A stretch of 64,000 bases of DNA from Stutzerimonas stutzeri (GTDB lineage: Bacteria > Pseudomonadota > Gammaproteobacteria > Pseudomonadales > Pseudomonadaceae). The notes under the pieces are model-generated. The model searched no databases. It was not told where the DNA came from and saw only the letters and a program-made list of their open reading frames with translations. This document shows positions 7,058 through 14,891 of this stretch, in pieces. A program made the translations under genes and the position numbers. Where the stretch lies: positions 310,001-374,000 of the forward strand of contig NZ_JAMOHZ010000004.1 in assembly GCF_024448715.1 (NCBI RefSeq), written 5' to 3'. Positions within the stretch are counted from its first letter, which is position 1; the number at the start of each line of letters is the position of its first letter.

Positions 7058-7930
7058 TCAGCCTCCGTTCTGCTGCTGGAAAGCGCGCAGGGTTTCCTGG
7101 CGGATCAGGTCGAGGCACTGGCGCTTGTAGTCCATGAAATCGGCGCTGGTGAGCAGGCTCTGCTCGCGCGGCCGGGGCAGCGAGACCTTGATGTCGGCGA
7201 TGATCCGGCCGGGGCTGGCGCTCATCACCACGATGCGATCGGAGAGAAACACGGCCTCATCGATATCGTGAGTGACGAACACAACGGTGTTCTTGAACTC
7301 GCGCCAGATCTCCAGCAGGTTCTCCTGCATCATGATTCGCGTCTGCGCATCCAGCGCGCCGAAGGGCTCGTCCATCAGCAGCACGCTTGGGTAGTTGGCC
7401 AGCGCGCGGGCGATGCCGACGCGCTGCTGCATGCCGCCCGACAGCGTGCCGGGGTAGGCATCCTCGAAGGCAGCCAGACCGACCAGCGAAAGAAAGGTAC
7501 GCGCCACGCTGCACGCCTCGTTGCGCGACGCGCCGGCCATCAGCGGGCCGAAGGCGACGTTGTCGCGCACGGTCTTCCAGGGAAACAGCGAGTGCTGCTG
7601 GAACACCATCCCGCGATCCGGACTCGGAGCATCGACGCTTTTGCCGTCGATGCTCAGCTCGCCGCGAGTCGGATGGACGAAACCGGCCATGGCGTTGAGC
7701 AGGGTCGACTTGCCGCAGCCGGAAGGCCCGAGCAGGCAGACGAACTCGCCGGGGCGGATCTCCAGCTGAGCATCTTGAACAGCGGCGCGCTTGCCGCCGT
7801 TGTGGTCGAACTCGATGTGCAGGTTGCGCACGCTGATGTGGCCGCGACCGTCGCCCTTGGCGTTGGTTTTTGCACGTAGCCGGCTGTGGTCGAGCACGGC
7901 GAGGCGGTTGTCCTGTACGGCGCTGTTCAT
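7058..7930 (-). CDS. ABC transporter ATPase, taurine/sulfonate/nitrate type
   Basis: 290 residues. Walker A GPSGCGKST, Q-loop FQQHSLFPW, signature LSGGMQQR, Walker B VLLMDEPFGALD and H-loop VTHD are all intact. The family is TauB/SsuB/NrtD, which powers uptake of sulfonates, nitrate or related small organics. Start 7930 overlaps the permease stop as ATGA, showing translational coupling; the longer upstream reading lies inside the permease gene. A roughly 40-residue N-terminal extension before the ABC domain (AVQDNRLAVLDHSRLRAKTN) is longer than usual for SsuB. Confidence 0.95.
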   Translation of the reverse strand: MNSAVQDNRLAVLDHSRLRAKTNAKGDGRGHISVRNLHIEFDHNGGKRAAVQDAQLEIRPGEFVCLLGPSGCGKSTLLNAMAGFVHPTRGELSIDGKSVDAPSPDRGMVFQQHSLFPWKTVRDNVAFGPLMAGASRNEACSVARTFLSLVGLAAFEDAYPGTLSGGMQQRVGIARALANYPSVLLMDEPFGALDAQTRIMMQENLLEIWREFKNTVVFVTHDIDEAVFLSDRIVVMSASPGRIIADIKVSLPRPREQSLLTSADFMDYKRQCLDLIRQETLRAFQQQNGG

Positions 7931-8847
7931 GGCCGGCCTCCTTTGGCCTGCCAGTGCAGCAGCGGGTTGCAGGCCTTGCGCACGAGCAGGGTGCACAGGG
8001 TGCCGAGGCCACCGATGGTCAGCATGCCGATGATGATTTCCGGGTACTTGACCAGGGTGTAGCTGGTCCAGGTGAAGTAGCCGATGCCGTACTGGCCGCT
8101 GATGATTTCGCCTGCCAGTAAGGAGAACCAGGCCACGCCCATGCCGATCGCCAGTCCCGCGACAATGCTCGGCATCGCACCGGGAATCACCACGTGCCAG
8201 AGAATGGCCTTCTTGCTGGCGCCCAGGCTGCGCGCGGCGCGGACCAGTACATCGGGCGTCTGCTCCACGCCGTGCACGGTATTCAGCACGATGGGAAAGA
8301 AGGCGCCGAGAAAGGTGATGAAGACGATGCTCGACTGTTCCGTCGGCAGCATCAGGATCGCCAGCGGGATCCAGGCCACTGCCGGAATCGGCCGGAACAG
8401 CTCGATGTACGGCAGGATGATGTCTTCGGCCCAGCGCGAGCGGCCCATCATCACGCCGGTCAGCACGCCCAGCATCACGGCGTAGGCGTAGGCAATGGCG
8501 ATCCGCTCCATGCTATGGGCAATGTGCAGGTAGAACTCCGAGCTGGACAGCTGAGTAACCAGCGCCTCGCCTACCAGCAGCGGGGTCGGCACGTTCTCGA
8601 AGTTGATGAAGAAGTTGAAGCCATTGCTGGCGGCGAAATGCCAGACCACCAGCGCCATCAGCAGCGCGGCGATGCGCACCAGATAGCGCCCGGTCATATT
8701 CGGCAGGCGCCGGCGCGGCACGCCAGCGGCGGATGCGCTCGGTGCAGCGGACGGGCTGGGCGCTGCTGCAACTTCCAGCGCAGGCGCCGCGATCGCTGCG
8801 GATACCGCCGTGGCTGAATCGAACACGGGGTTCGGTTTGACACTCAT
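7927..8847 (-). CDS. ABC transporter permease, taurine/sulfonate/nitrate type
   Basis: 306 residues. An N-terminal Ala/Pro-rich cytoplasmic stretch of about 55 residues precedes six predicted membrane helices and the permease EAA loop (RAARSLGASKKAILWHVVIP). It belongs to the binding-protein-dependent inner membrane component family (TauC/SsuC). Start 8847 is chosen for a GAGGAG 8 bases upstream; an ATG at 8892 would add 15 basic residues. It lies 54 bases after the binding-protein gene and overlaps the ATPase start. Confidence 0.94.
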   Translation of the reverse strand: MSVKPNPVFDSATAVSAAIAAPALEVAAAPSPSAAPSASAAGVPRRRLPNMTGRYLVRIAALLMALVVWHFAASNGFNFFINFENVPTPLLVGEALVTQLSSSEFYLHIAHSMERIAIAYAYAVMLGVLTGVMMGRSRWAEDIILPYIELFRPIPAVAWIPLAILMLPTEQSSIVFITFLGAFFPIVLNTVHGVEQTPDVLVRAARSLGASKKAILWHVVIPGAMPSIVAGLAIGMGVAWFSLLAGEIISGQYGIGYFTWTSYTLVKYPEIIIGMLTIGGLGTLCTLLVRKACNPLLHWQAKGGRP

Positions 8848-8901
8848 GGCTACGCTCCTCGGCTCAGGTTTGTTTTGCGCTCTGCGGCGCATACGAGCGG
8901 A

Positions 8902-10272
8902 TCAGGGCAACATCGCGACCGGTTGCGCGGCGGTCAGCGGCACGCCGCCGCTTTCGGCGATATGTCGCTCGGAATCACTCTTCTTCATGAAGGCGAGCAC
9001 CTCGCCGCTCGGATCCTTGATCAGGTAGGCGGACTTGCCGAACAGCTTCAGCCCGGTGAGGTTGTCGTAGACGTAGGTGGCGTTGATCGCGGTGCCGTCG
9101 GCCTTGGCTGCTTCTTCGGCGGCGAGCATCGCGGCGGTGTCGTCGTAGGCAACGATGCCCTTCTCGGCGAACCAGATTTCCGCAGGCTTGCGGCCTGGCG
9201 CGCGTGGAGTGGGGCTAACAACGTTCTGCACCATTGCGTCGTAGTCGAGGTCTGACGCGGCGTAGGCCTTCTTCAGATAGGAGTCGTCGATCCAGGCGGC
9301 GAAATCGAGGTCAGGAATCTGCATTTCCTTCTGCAGCAGGCCATGGTCGTACTTCATGGCATCGACCCATTGCGGCTTGATGCTCGCTTCCATGGTCGAG
9401 ATGCCGCCGTCGCTGAAGTAGAGGTAGAGCACTTCCTTGTCGACACCGGTCCACTCGGCCACCTGGGTGGCGGCGCGCATCGGGTCTTCGCTGATCCATT
9501 TCTGCGCGGCGATAGTGGCCTTGAGCACGCCTTCGACGACTTCGGGGTATTGCTTGGCGAATTCCTCGCGGACCACGATGCCGTGGAAGGTGGGGATGCC
9601 GGCCTCGCTGCCGTCATAGATCTTCCGGCCAGTACCGCGGAACTCCATGATTTCCGACCAGGGGCAGAAATCGGCATGCGCGTCGATCTTGCCGGCCGCG
9701 ATGTTGGCTGCACCTACGGGTGGCGACTGATTGACCAGGGTGACCTTGTCCGACAGGCCGGCGTCGCGAAGTACCTTGAGCGTCATGCCCCAGGCCGCAC
9801 TGCCAACGGGTGTGGACAGGCTTTTGCCGGCTAGATCCTGAAGGCTCTGCACGGAGGATGCCGCCGGCACCACGATGCCGTTGCCGGTGCCCTTGAGGTT
9901 GTAGCCGGTCACGGCGATGAAGCGGGTCTGCTGTTTGCCGGTTTGCTGAAATTTGGCACCGTTGACGATCAGCGGATAGTCACCCATGACGCCGAAGTCG
10001 AGCTTGCCGGCAAGCATCTGATTGGTGATCGGCGGGCCGGAATCGTAGTCGCGAAATTCGATCTGGTAGTCCGCATCCTTGTATTTGCCAGTCTTGGGCA
10101 AGTGCTGGTCCAGCAGGCCGAGCTTTTCCAGCACGACGCCGCCGGAGACGGTGTTGGTAACCATGCTCTGGTGGCCAATGCCGACGCGGATGGTCTCCGC
10201 TGCCGCAGGGCCGCTCAACACCATGAGCGATCCGAGAAACGAGGTTGCAAGCAGGCTGTTCCGGTTGTCCAT
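8902..10272 (-). CDS. ABC transporter substrate-binding protein, TauA/SsuA-like with C-terminal extension
   Basis: 456 residues, well above the usual 320-340 of TauA/SsuA. A signal peptide ends near AAA-ETIRV. Residues 25 to about 345 form an NMT1-type periplasmic binding domain (VSGGVVLEKLG, DFGVMGDYPL, STPVGSAAWGM, HADFCPWSE). The remaining 110 or so residues (AEIWFAEKGIVAYDD, NLTGLKLFGKSAYLI, GEVLAFMKKSD) resemble the fold pattern of NosL-type periplasmic lipoproteins, though without the N-terminal metal-binding cysteines; this resemblance is tentative. It is the first gene of the operon. The expected ligand is an organosulfonate or related anion, not determined. Confidence 0.9.
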   Translation of the reverse strand: MDNRNSLLATSFLGSLMVLSGPAAAETIRVGIGHQSMVTNTVSGGVVLEKLGLLDQHLPKTGKYKDADYQIEFRDYDSGPPITNQMLAGKLDFGVMGDYPLIVNGAKFQQTGKQQTRFIAVTGYNLKGTGNGIVVPAASSVQSLQDLAGKSLSTPVGSAAWGMTLKVLRDAGLSDKVTLVNQSPPVGAANIAAGKIDAHADFCPWSEIMEFRGTGRKIYDGSEAGIPTFHGIVVREEFAKQYPEVVEGVLKATIAAQKWISEDPMRAATQVAEWTGVDKEVLYLYFSDGGISTMEASIKPQWVDAMKYDHGLLQKEMQIPDLDFAAWIDDSYLKKAYAASDLDYDAMVQNVVSPTPRAPGRKPAEIWFAEKGIVAYDDTAAMLAAEEAAKADGTAINATYVYDNLTGLKLFGKSAYLIKDPSGEVLAFMKKSDSERHIAESGGVPLTAAQPVAMLP

Positions 10273-10736
10273 TTGTCTTCACCTTGGCGGTTGAGCAACT
10301 TGTACTAACAGGGCATAACGCCTGTGTTTGAAGGTGCATCGGGTGTGCCAGAACGCGACGGATCGCTAATATCACGCTGTTTTTAAAGCGAACTTTTCTA
10401 AGACGAGGGTGGCTTGAACAGCGCTGCGTATACACCTCGCGCGCTCGCCGATGGTGCGTATTTCCTATGGCCGTACCAAGGCGGCGCAGCGGCAGATGAC
10501 GCGCTTAGAACAAGTGGAACAACTCAGAGACTGGAAAGCAGCGCGCAGGGGTTGGCGATGGCGGGTAGGCAGGTCCGGTGCGTTGCGCAGCGGCGATAAA
10601 AGCCCGCCTGTGCCATAAATTGAGGTGAAAACAGGGCGTTCCGATGAATGGCCTGCTAGGCGTCGGCCATCGCGCGAAATTATTCTTGATCCATAGTAAA
10701 TAGCCTGCCCTTCGCATCCAGAGCAGCACCCGCACC
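10273..10736. promoter_or_regulatory. Upstream region of the transporter/redox operon
   Basis: 464 bases without a convincing gene. It should hold the main promoter of the minus-strand operon and, on the right, that of the small plus-strand gene. TGTACTAACA at 10301-10310, just upstream of the binding-protein gene, has TGT/ACA ends like the palindrome at 7001 but is imperfect. No clear sigma-70 or sigma-54 consensus was found on either strand. Two short open frames (10414-10599 plus, 10505-10744 minus) lack ribosome sites and recognisable sequence. Confidence 0.4.
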
Positions 10737-10940
10737 ATGTCCACCCTTACCGAATTGGCGCAGCAGATCGCGGCGCTTTACCCTTTGCAAGACAAGGCCG
10801 CTGGCAAGCGTTATCGCATCGTCAACCAGCTCGCTGGCATGACCGAGCTCGAAGAGATCAGCGGTGTGCCGCGCTATGTCGATACTCGCCAGCTCAACGA
10901 TCAGGCGCTCTGGGACCGCGGCGTACGCGCGGTCAACTGA
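10737..10940 (+). CDS. Small conserved-looking hypothetical protein
   Basis: 67 residues, no signal peptide or membrane segment, hydrophilic and probably helical (TELAQQIAALYPLQDK, then QLAGMTELEEISGVPRYVD). No motif that I recognise. There is no strong Shine-Dalgarno before the ATG. It lies alone between the transporter operon (divergent) and the FecR-OmpA pair, followed by about 230 bases in which I see no gene. Composition is like that of its neighbours. It could be a real small protein or a chance frame. Confidence 0.5.
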   Translation: MSTLTELAQQIAALYPLQDKAAGKRYRIVNQLAGMTELEEISGVPRYVDTRQLNDQALWDRGVRAVN

Positions 10941-11172
10941 ATCGTTCGCTTCTAGATGGTCGACATCAACCGGTCCGCCAGCGGGACGGCCGCGACCAAG
11001 TGGCCGCTCTGAGGCGCAGGTCTCGTAGCCGAACTTGTATTTGCCGAAGGTCATCCTGCATTCTGCGGCGAAGCCTGACGGGGCACGACAGGAAGTAGTC
11101 GGCCTGTCGACCTGAGCGCTGGCTTCGGATGGCGATCGAAACGGAAACGACCTGCGACGGAGAATGGGAACG

Positions 11173-11649
11173 ATGATGTACGGGAACGCCCTTGCTGCGC
11201 TTAAACGCGTCCGGCCTTTGCTTATCGCCGGTGTATTGGCTTTGCCTGTGATGAGCCAGGCGCAAGCGCTTGCCGAGCCGGTTGGCTACATCATGAAAGT
11301 GCAGGGTGAGGCGACCGTCACCAGCCGTGGACAGACCATCGATGCCCGCGCCGGCCAGGCAGTAGTGCTCGGCGCGATTCTACGAACCGGAGCGCAAGGC
11401 TCGATGGGCGTCACCCTCAGCGATAACACGGTGATGTCCTTCGGTCCTAACAGCGAGTTCACCCTCGACGAATATCAATTCGAACCCGCGCGCGAAGAAC
11501 TTCGGCTGAGTGCACGCATCAGCCGCGGTACGTTGAACTTCATCTCCGGCGTCATCGCCAAGCTCAAGCCTGAGGCGGTCGAGCTGAAAACCCCCACCGG
11601 CACCATCGGCGTGCGCGGTACGCATTTCCTGGTGAAGGTTGGCGAGTGA
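11173..11649 (+). CDS. FecR-domain periplasmic protein
   Basis: About 158 residues. A signal peptide (LLIAGVLALPVMSQAQA) precedes a FecR domain: VGYIMKVQGEATVTSRGQ, the characteristic GAILRTGAQGSMGVTLSDNTVMSFGPNS, and a C-terminal TPTGTIGVRGTHFLV. A GGAG lies 10 bases before the ATG at 11173; the ATG at 11164 is too close to it. Its stop overlaps the GTG start of the next gene (GTGA), so it is coupled to the OmpA-like lipoprotein. This is the short soluble FecR form found next to CHASE2 cyclases and OmpA proteins, not the TonB-linked anti-sigma factor. Confidence 0.85.
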   Translation: MMYGNALAALKRVRPLLIAGVLALPVMSQAQALAEPVGYIMKVQGEATVTSRGQTIDARAGQAVVLGAILRTGAQGSMGVTLSDNTVMSFGPNSEFTLDEYQFEPAREELRLSARISRGTLNFISGVIAKLKPEAVELKTPTGTIGVRGTHFLVKVGE

Positions 11650-12248
11650 GGCGGATGCTGCGAAATACATGCGCGCTGTTGTGTTTAGCCCTGCTGCTGT
11701 CAGGATGCGTGACGGGTGACTACGTGGTGCTGCTGGAGAGCCCGGACGGCACCACCGGTGCGGTGATAATAGAAGATGCCAAGGGCCAGACGCGGCTTGA
11801 CCGCAAGCAACAGGGTCTGGCCATCGGTACCAGAGCGCTCGGCTCGGGCCCGTTCCATGTCGGCGAGCTGCGCATCGCCCATGACTTCTCCGCGGCACTG
11901 GCCGCCCAGCCATCGCTGCCTCAGCGCTTTCAGCTGTATTTCAAGCTCGGCAGCGCCGAGCTGACGAAGGAGTCGCAGCGGGCCATCGAACAGGTCGTCG
12001 AGGCGATCCGTCTGCGTGGTCCGTCGGCCGTCTCTGTCATCGGGCATACCGATACGCTCAGCGGTCCAGGTTGGAACGAGAAACTGGGCTTGATCAGAGC
12101 CCAGGCGATCGCCGATATGCTGAGAAGTCGGGCGATCGAGATGATCGATCTGACCGTCTCCTCACACGGCGAACGCAACCTGCTGATCAAGACGCCCGAC
12201 GGTGTATCCGAGCCGCGCAACCGCCGGGTCGAGGTCAGCGTGCGTTGA
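11646..12248 (+). CDS. OmpA-family outer-membrane lipoprotein
   Basis: 200 residues starting at GTG 11646. A lipobox LLSGC gives a lipoprotein signal. The C-terminal half is an OmpA peptidoglycan-binding domain: FQLYFKLGSAELTKES, VIGHTDTLSGPGWNEKLG with the conserved HTD, RAQAIADML, and the terminal NRRVEV. Residues 25-90 are a variable region (YVVLLESPDGTTGAV). Probably anchored in the outer membrane and bound to peptidoglycan. It is convergent with the CHASE2 cyclase gene, 6 bases apart. Confidence 0.88.
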   Translation: MRRMLRNTCALLCLALLLSGCVTGDYVVLLESPDGTTGAVIIEDAKGQTRLDRKQQGLAIGTRALGSGPFHVGELRIAHDFSAALAAQPSLPQRFQLYFKLGSAELTKESQRAIEQVVEAIRLRGPSAVSVIGHTDTLSGPGWNEKLGLIRAQAIADMLRSRAIEMIDLTVSSHGERNLLIKTPDGVSEPRNRRVEVSVR

Positions 12249-12254
12249 GCCGCT

Positions 12255-14357
12255 TCACTTCTCCGTCATTACGATCCGCTCGCCGCGCTGGCCGTTGAGT
12301 AAACGCTGCAGCTGATAGCTGATTAGCGCATCGTCCGGCCGCTGGGCGTGCAGCGCGCTGAATGCCTCGACGGCATTTTGATGCTCGGCCGCGAGCAGGG
12401 CATAGGCGGCGTCGTAGGCGTTATCTATATCCGTTTCGCAAGGCTCGTAGAGGCGGATTGGCTGCTGCTTGCCCTTGAGCACGACGTCGCCGATCGTGCG
12501 CATCGGCACGTTCGGATTGGCCGCGCGGATTGCCTCCGATACGCAAAGATCGGTACCCAGATAGCGGTTCAACCCTTCCAGCCTCGCCGCGATATTTACT
12601 GCGTCGCCCAGCGCGCGATAGTCGAACAATGTCGAGCCGCCGAAATTGCCTACTACGGCTTCGCCGCTGTGCACACCGATACGGGTGCACCCAAGCGGGA
12701 CACCGGCGGCCTGCTGGTTGGCCGCATGCTGGCGGGTGAACTGGCGAATTTCCAGCGCACAGGCGAGGGCGCGAGTCTGATGATCGGTTTGCACCAGCGG
12801 CGCGGAGAAGAGGATCGCCAGGCCATCACCCATGATGCGCTCCAGCGTTCCTTCATGACGAAAGGCGATCTGAATGATGCCTTCCAGGTATTCGTTGAGC
12901 ATGCTTACTAGCCGTTCCGGCGATTGCTCGTCCATCAGCGCGGTGGAGCCGGTGAGATCGGTGAAGACGAAACTGCAATGCCTGCGCTCGCCCCCCAACC
13001 GCAACTGCGCCGGATGGCGGACCAGGTGTTCGACCAGATTCGGAGAAATGTAGCGGGAAAAGGCGGCACGAACCCAGCGCTGTTGTCTCTCGCTGGCCCG
13101 ATGGCGGGCGATACTGGCGCCGAGGTAGCTGAGCGCCAGGCCCAGGGACGGACTGAGTGAGTCGAACAACAACCCATGCCTGGAGTAGGCCCACCAGGCG
13201 CCAAGGTTGAGCACGGCCAGCAAGGCTGCGCAAGCCAGCGCGCCGGTGAGGGCGCCGGTGGTGAGCGTCAACCCGCAGAGCAGCAGCGCGGCGAGCAGCA
13301 GCGTCAGGGCTTCTAACGGGGTGGCCCAGTATGGGCGCTGCAGTGGTTTGCCGTAGAGCGCCTGCTCGATGGCCTGCGCATGGACCTGCACGCCGGGAAT
13401 CATCCTGCCGAGCGGACTGAAACGAAGGTCCTGCAGCCCCTGCGCCGAGCTGCCAACCAGGACGATAGCATCCTGCAATCTGGCGTCGGGCCTGCTCTGA
13501 AGCACTTGCCATGCGGGCAGGCTTTGCGTGCTCATGTCCTCGCGATAATGGACCCAGAGCTCTCCGCTACGGCTGGTCGGCAGGCTTTCCGGCCCGATGT
13601 GGACCTGAATGATGTCGCCGTGCTCGTTGGCGTCGATGCGGTAGAGATTCTGCTTCAAATACACCCGTATGGCTTCGGCTGCCAAGGAAGGCAGCAGCTG
13701 TCCGTCGCTTCGTATCATCAGGGGTACGCGCCGCACCACGCCATCGCTGTCAGGTTGAAAGGTCATCGCGCCACTGCCCTTGGCGGCGTTTTCCAGCTCA
13801 GGCAATGCGCTCGCGGTGCCGGCATAGGCGGGAAACCTGGGCGTGCCGGCATCGGCCCGTATGCGCACGGCGAAGCGGCTCAGCGGTACGGTTTGGCTGG
13901 CCGCACGTGTGGCGGCGAAACCGAGGACGCTGGGCTGGCGCTCGAGGGCATCGGCGAACAGCTGGTCATGGTCGGGCAACCCTTTTAGTTGGGACGCCAG
14001 TTCCGAGGGAAGTCGGTTGCGCAGCTGCGCTGGGGAGCTGCGGTCCGGTTCGGCGAACAGTACATCGAAAACCACAACCGCGGCGCCGGCCTCACGCAGC
14101 CGGTCCAGCAGCTGCGCCATGAGGTTTCGTGGCCAGGGCCATTGGCCAAGACGTGCAAGGCTGCTCTCGTCGATATCCACCAGCAACACCTTGGTTTCGG
14201 CCGGCTCGGCGCGTGGCTGCCAGCGTTGATACTGGTCAAAGAGGCTGTTGCGCAGCGTCTGTAGCAGTGTCGGTTCGGCGAGATAGAGCGCGCAGGCCGC
14301 CAGCAAGCCCGCGCAAACCAGCAGCAGTCGCAATGCTAGGTGGCCGGATACGGTCAT
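12255..14357 (-). CDS. CHASE2-domain adenylate/guanylate cyclase
   Basis: 700 residues. An N-terminal membrane anchor is followed by a periplasmic CHASE2 sensor (about 30-330; VLLVDIDESSLARLGQWPWP, GAAVVVFDVLFAEPD), three membrane helices (about 340-415), and a C-terminal class III nucleotide cyclase domain (about 455-640). Both metal-binding aspartates are present (FTDLTGST and MGDGLA), as is DYRALGDAVNIAARLE, so it looks active; cAMP is the likely product but specificity was not resolved. Start 14357 has GGGAG upstream; the longer frame begins with a weak TTG. The FecR, OmpA and CHASE2-cyclase combination recurs in proteobacteria and may sense envelope state. Confidence 0.92.
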   Translation of the reverse strand: MTVSGHLALRLLLVCAGLLAACALYLAEPTLLQTLRNSLFDQYQRWQPRAEPAETKVLLVDIDESSLARLGQWPWPRNLMAQLLDRLREAGAAVVVFDVLFAEPDRSSPAQLRNRLPSELASQLKGLPDHDQLFADALERQPSVLGFAATRAASQTVPLSRFAVRIRADAGTPRFPAYAGTASALPELENAAKGSGAMTFQPDSDGVVRRVPLMIRSDGQLLPSLAAEAIRVYLKQNLYRIDANEHGDIIQVHIGPESLPTSRSGELWVHYREDMSTQSLPAWQVLQSRPDARLQDAIVLVGSSAQGLQDLRFSPLGRMIPGVQVHAQAIEQALYGKPLQRPYWATPLEALTLLLAALLLCGLTLTTGALTGALACAALLAVLNLGAWWAYSRHGLLFDSLSPSLGLALSYLGASIARHRASERQQRWVRAAFSRYISPNLVEHLVRHPAQLRLGGERRHCSFVFTDLTGSTALMDEQSPERLVSMLNEYLEGIIQIAFRHEGTLERIMGDGLAILFSAPLVQTDHQTRALACALEIRQFTRQHAANQQAAGVPLGCTRIGVHSGEAVVGNFGGSTLFDYRALGDAVNIAARLEGLNRYLGTDLCVSEAIRAANPNVPMRTIGDVVLKGKQQPIRLYEPCETDIDNAYDAAYALLAAEHQNAVEAFSALHAQRPDDALISYQLQRLLNGQRGERIVMTEK

Positions 14358-14407
14358 CAGTCGCGCTCCCTGCAACCGGTCGAACGGTTAGGCTGTATCG
14401 CCGAAGG

Positions 14408-14788
14408 TCACTCGAGCACCATGATGGCGTCCATTTCCACCTGTGCCGCCTTCGGCAGTGCGGCGATGCCGATGGCGGCTCGGGCAGGGTAGGGCTGCTG
14501 GAAATAGCGGCTCATGACTTCGTTGACCGTGGCGAAGTTGCCCAGGTCCGTAAGAAAGATGTTCAGTTTGACGATGTCTTTCAGCGAACCACCGGCGGCT
14601 TCGGCAACGGCCTTGAGGTTCTCGAACACCTGCACGGTCTGTGCTTCGAAGCCTTCTACCAACTCCATCGTCTTCGGGTCCAGCGGGATCTGCCCGGACA
14701 TGTAGACGGTATTGCCGGCCTTGATTGCCTGAGAATAAGTGCCAATGGCGGCTGGCGCTTTGTCGCTGTGGATCACGGTCTTGGACAT
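14408..14788 (-). CDS. ridA: Reactive intermediate/imine deaminase RidA
   Basis: 126 residues, the standard length. The family signatures are clear: the [12 protein letters not shown]-terminal block, SGQIPLDP, and the C-terminal [22 protein letters not shown] with the catalytic arginine. It hydrolyses 2-aminoacrylate and other enamine/imine intermediates released by PLP enzymes such as threonine dehydratase. It lies downstream of spoT on the same strand, its usual place in Pseudomonas. Confidence 0.96.
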   Translation of the reverse strand: MSKTVIHSDKAPAAIGTYSQAIKAGNTVYMSGQIPLDPKTMELVEGFEAQTVQVFENLKAVAEAAGGSLKDIVKLNIFLTDLGNFATVNEVMSRYFQQPYPARAAIGIAALPKAAQVEMDAIMVLE

Positions 14789-14891
14789 GGGAATTCCTTG
14801 GTTAGAGATGGCGAAAGGCCGCTGGAAGGTTGAACGACAGCCTAGAGCTTTTTGCAGCTTCGCTTCTAGCCTTCAAGCGCTTCTGACGACG

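Noticed and set aside
10414-10744. Short frames in the intergenic region before the small plus-strand gene
   Set aside because: No Shine-Dalgarno, no recognisable sequence, and they overlap each other on opposite strands.
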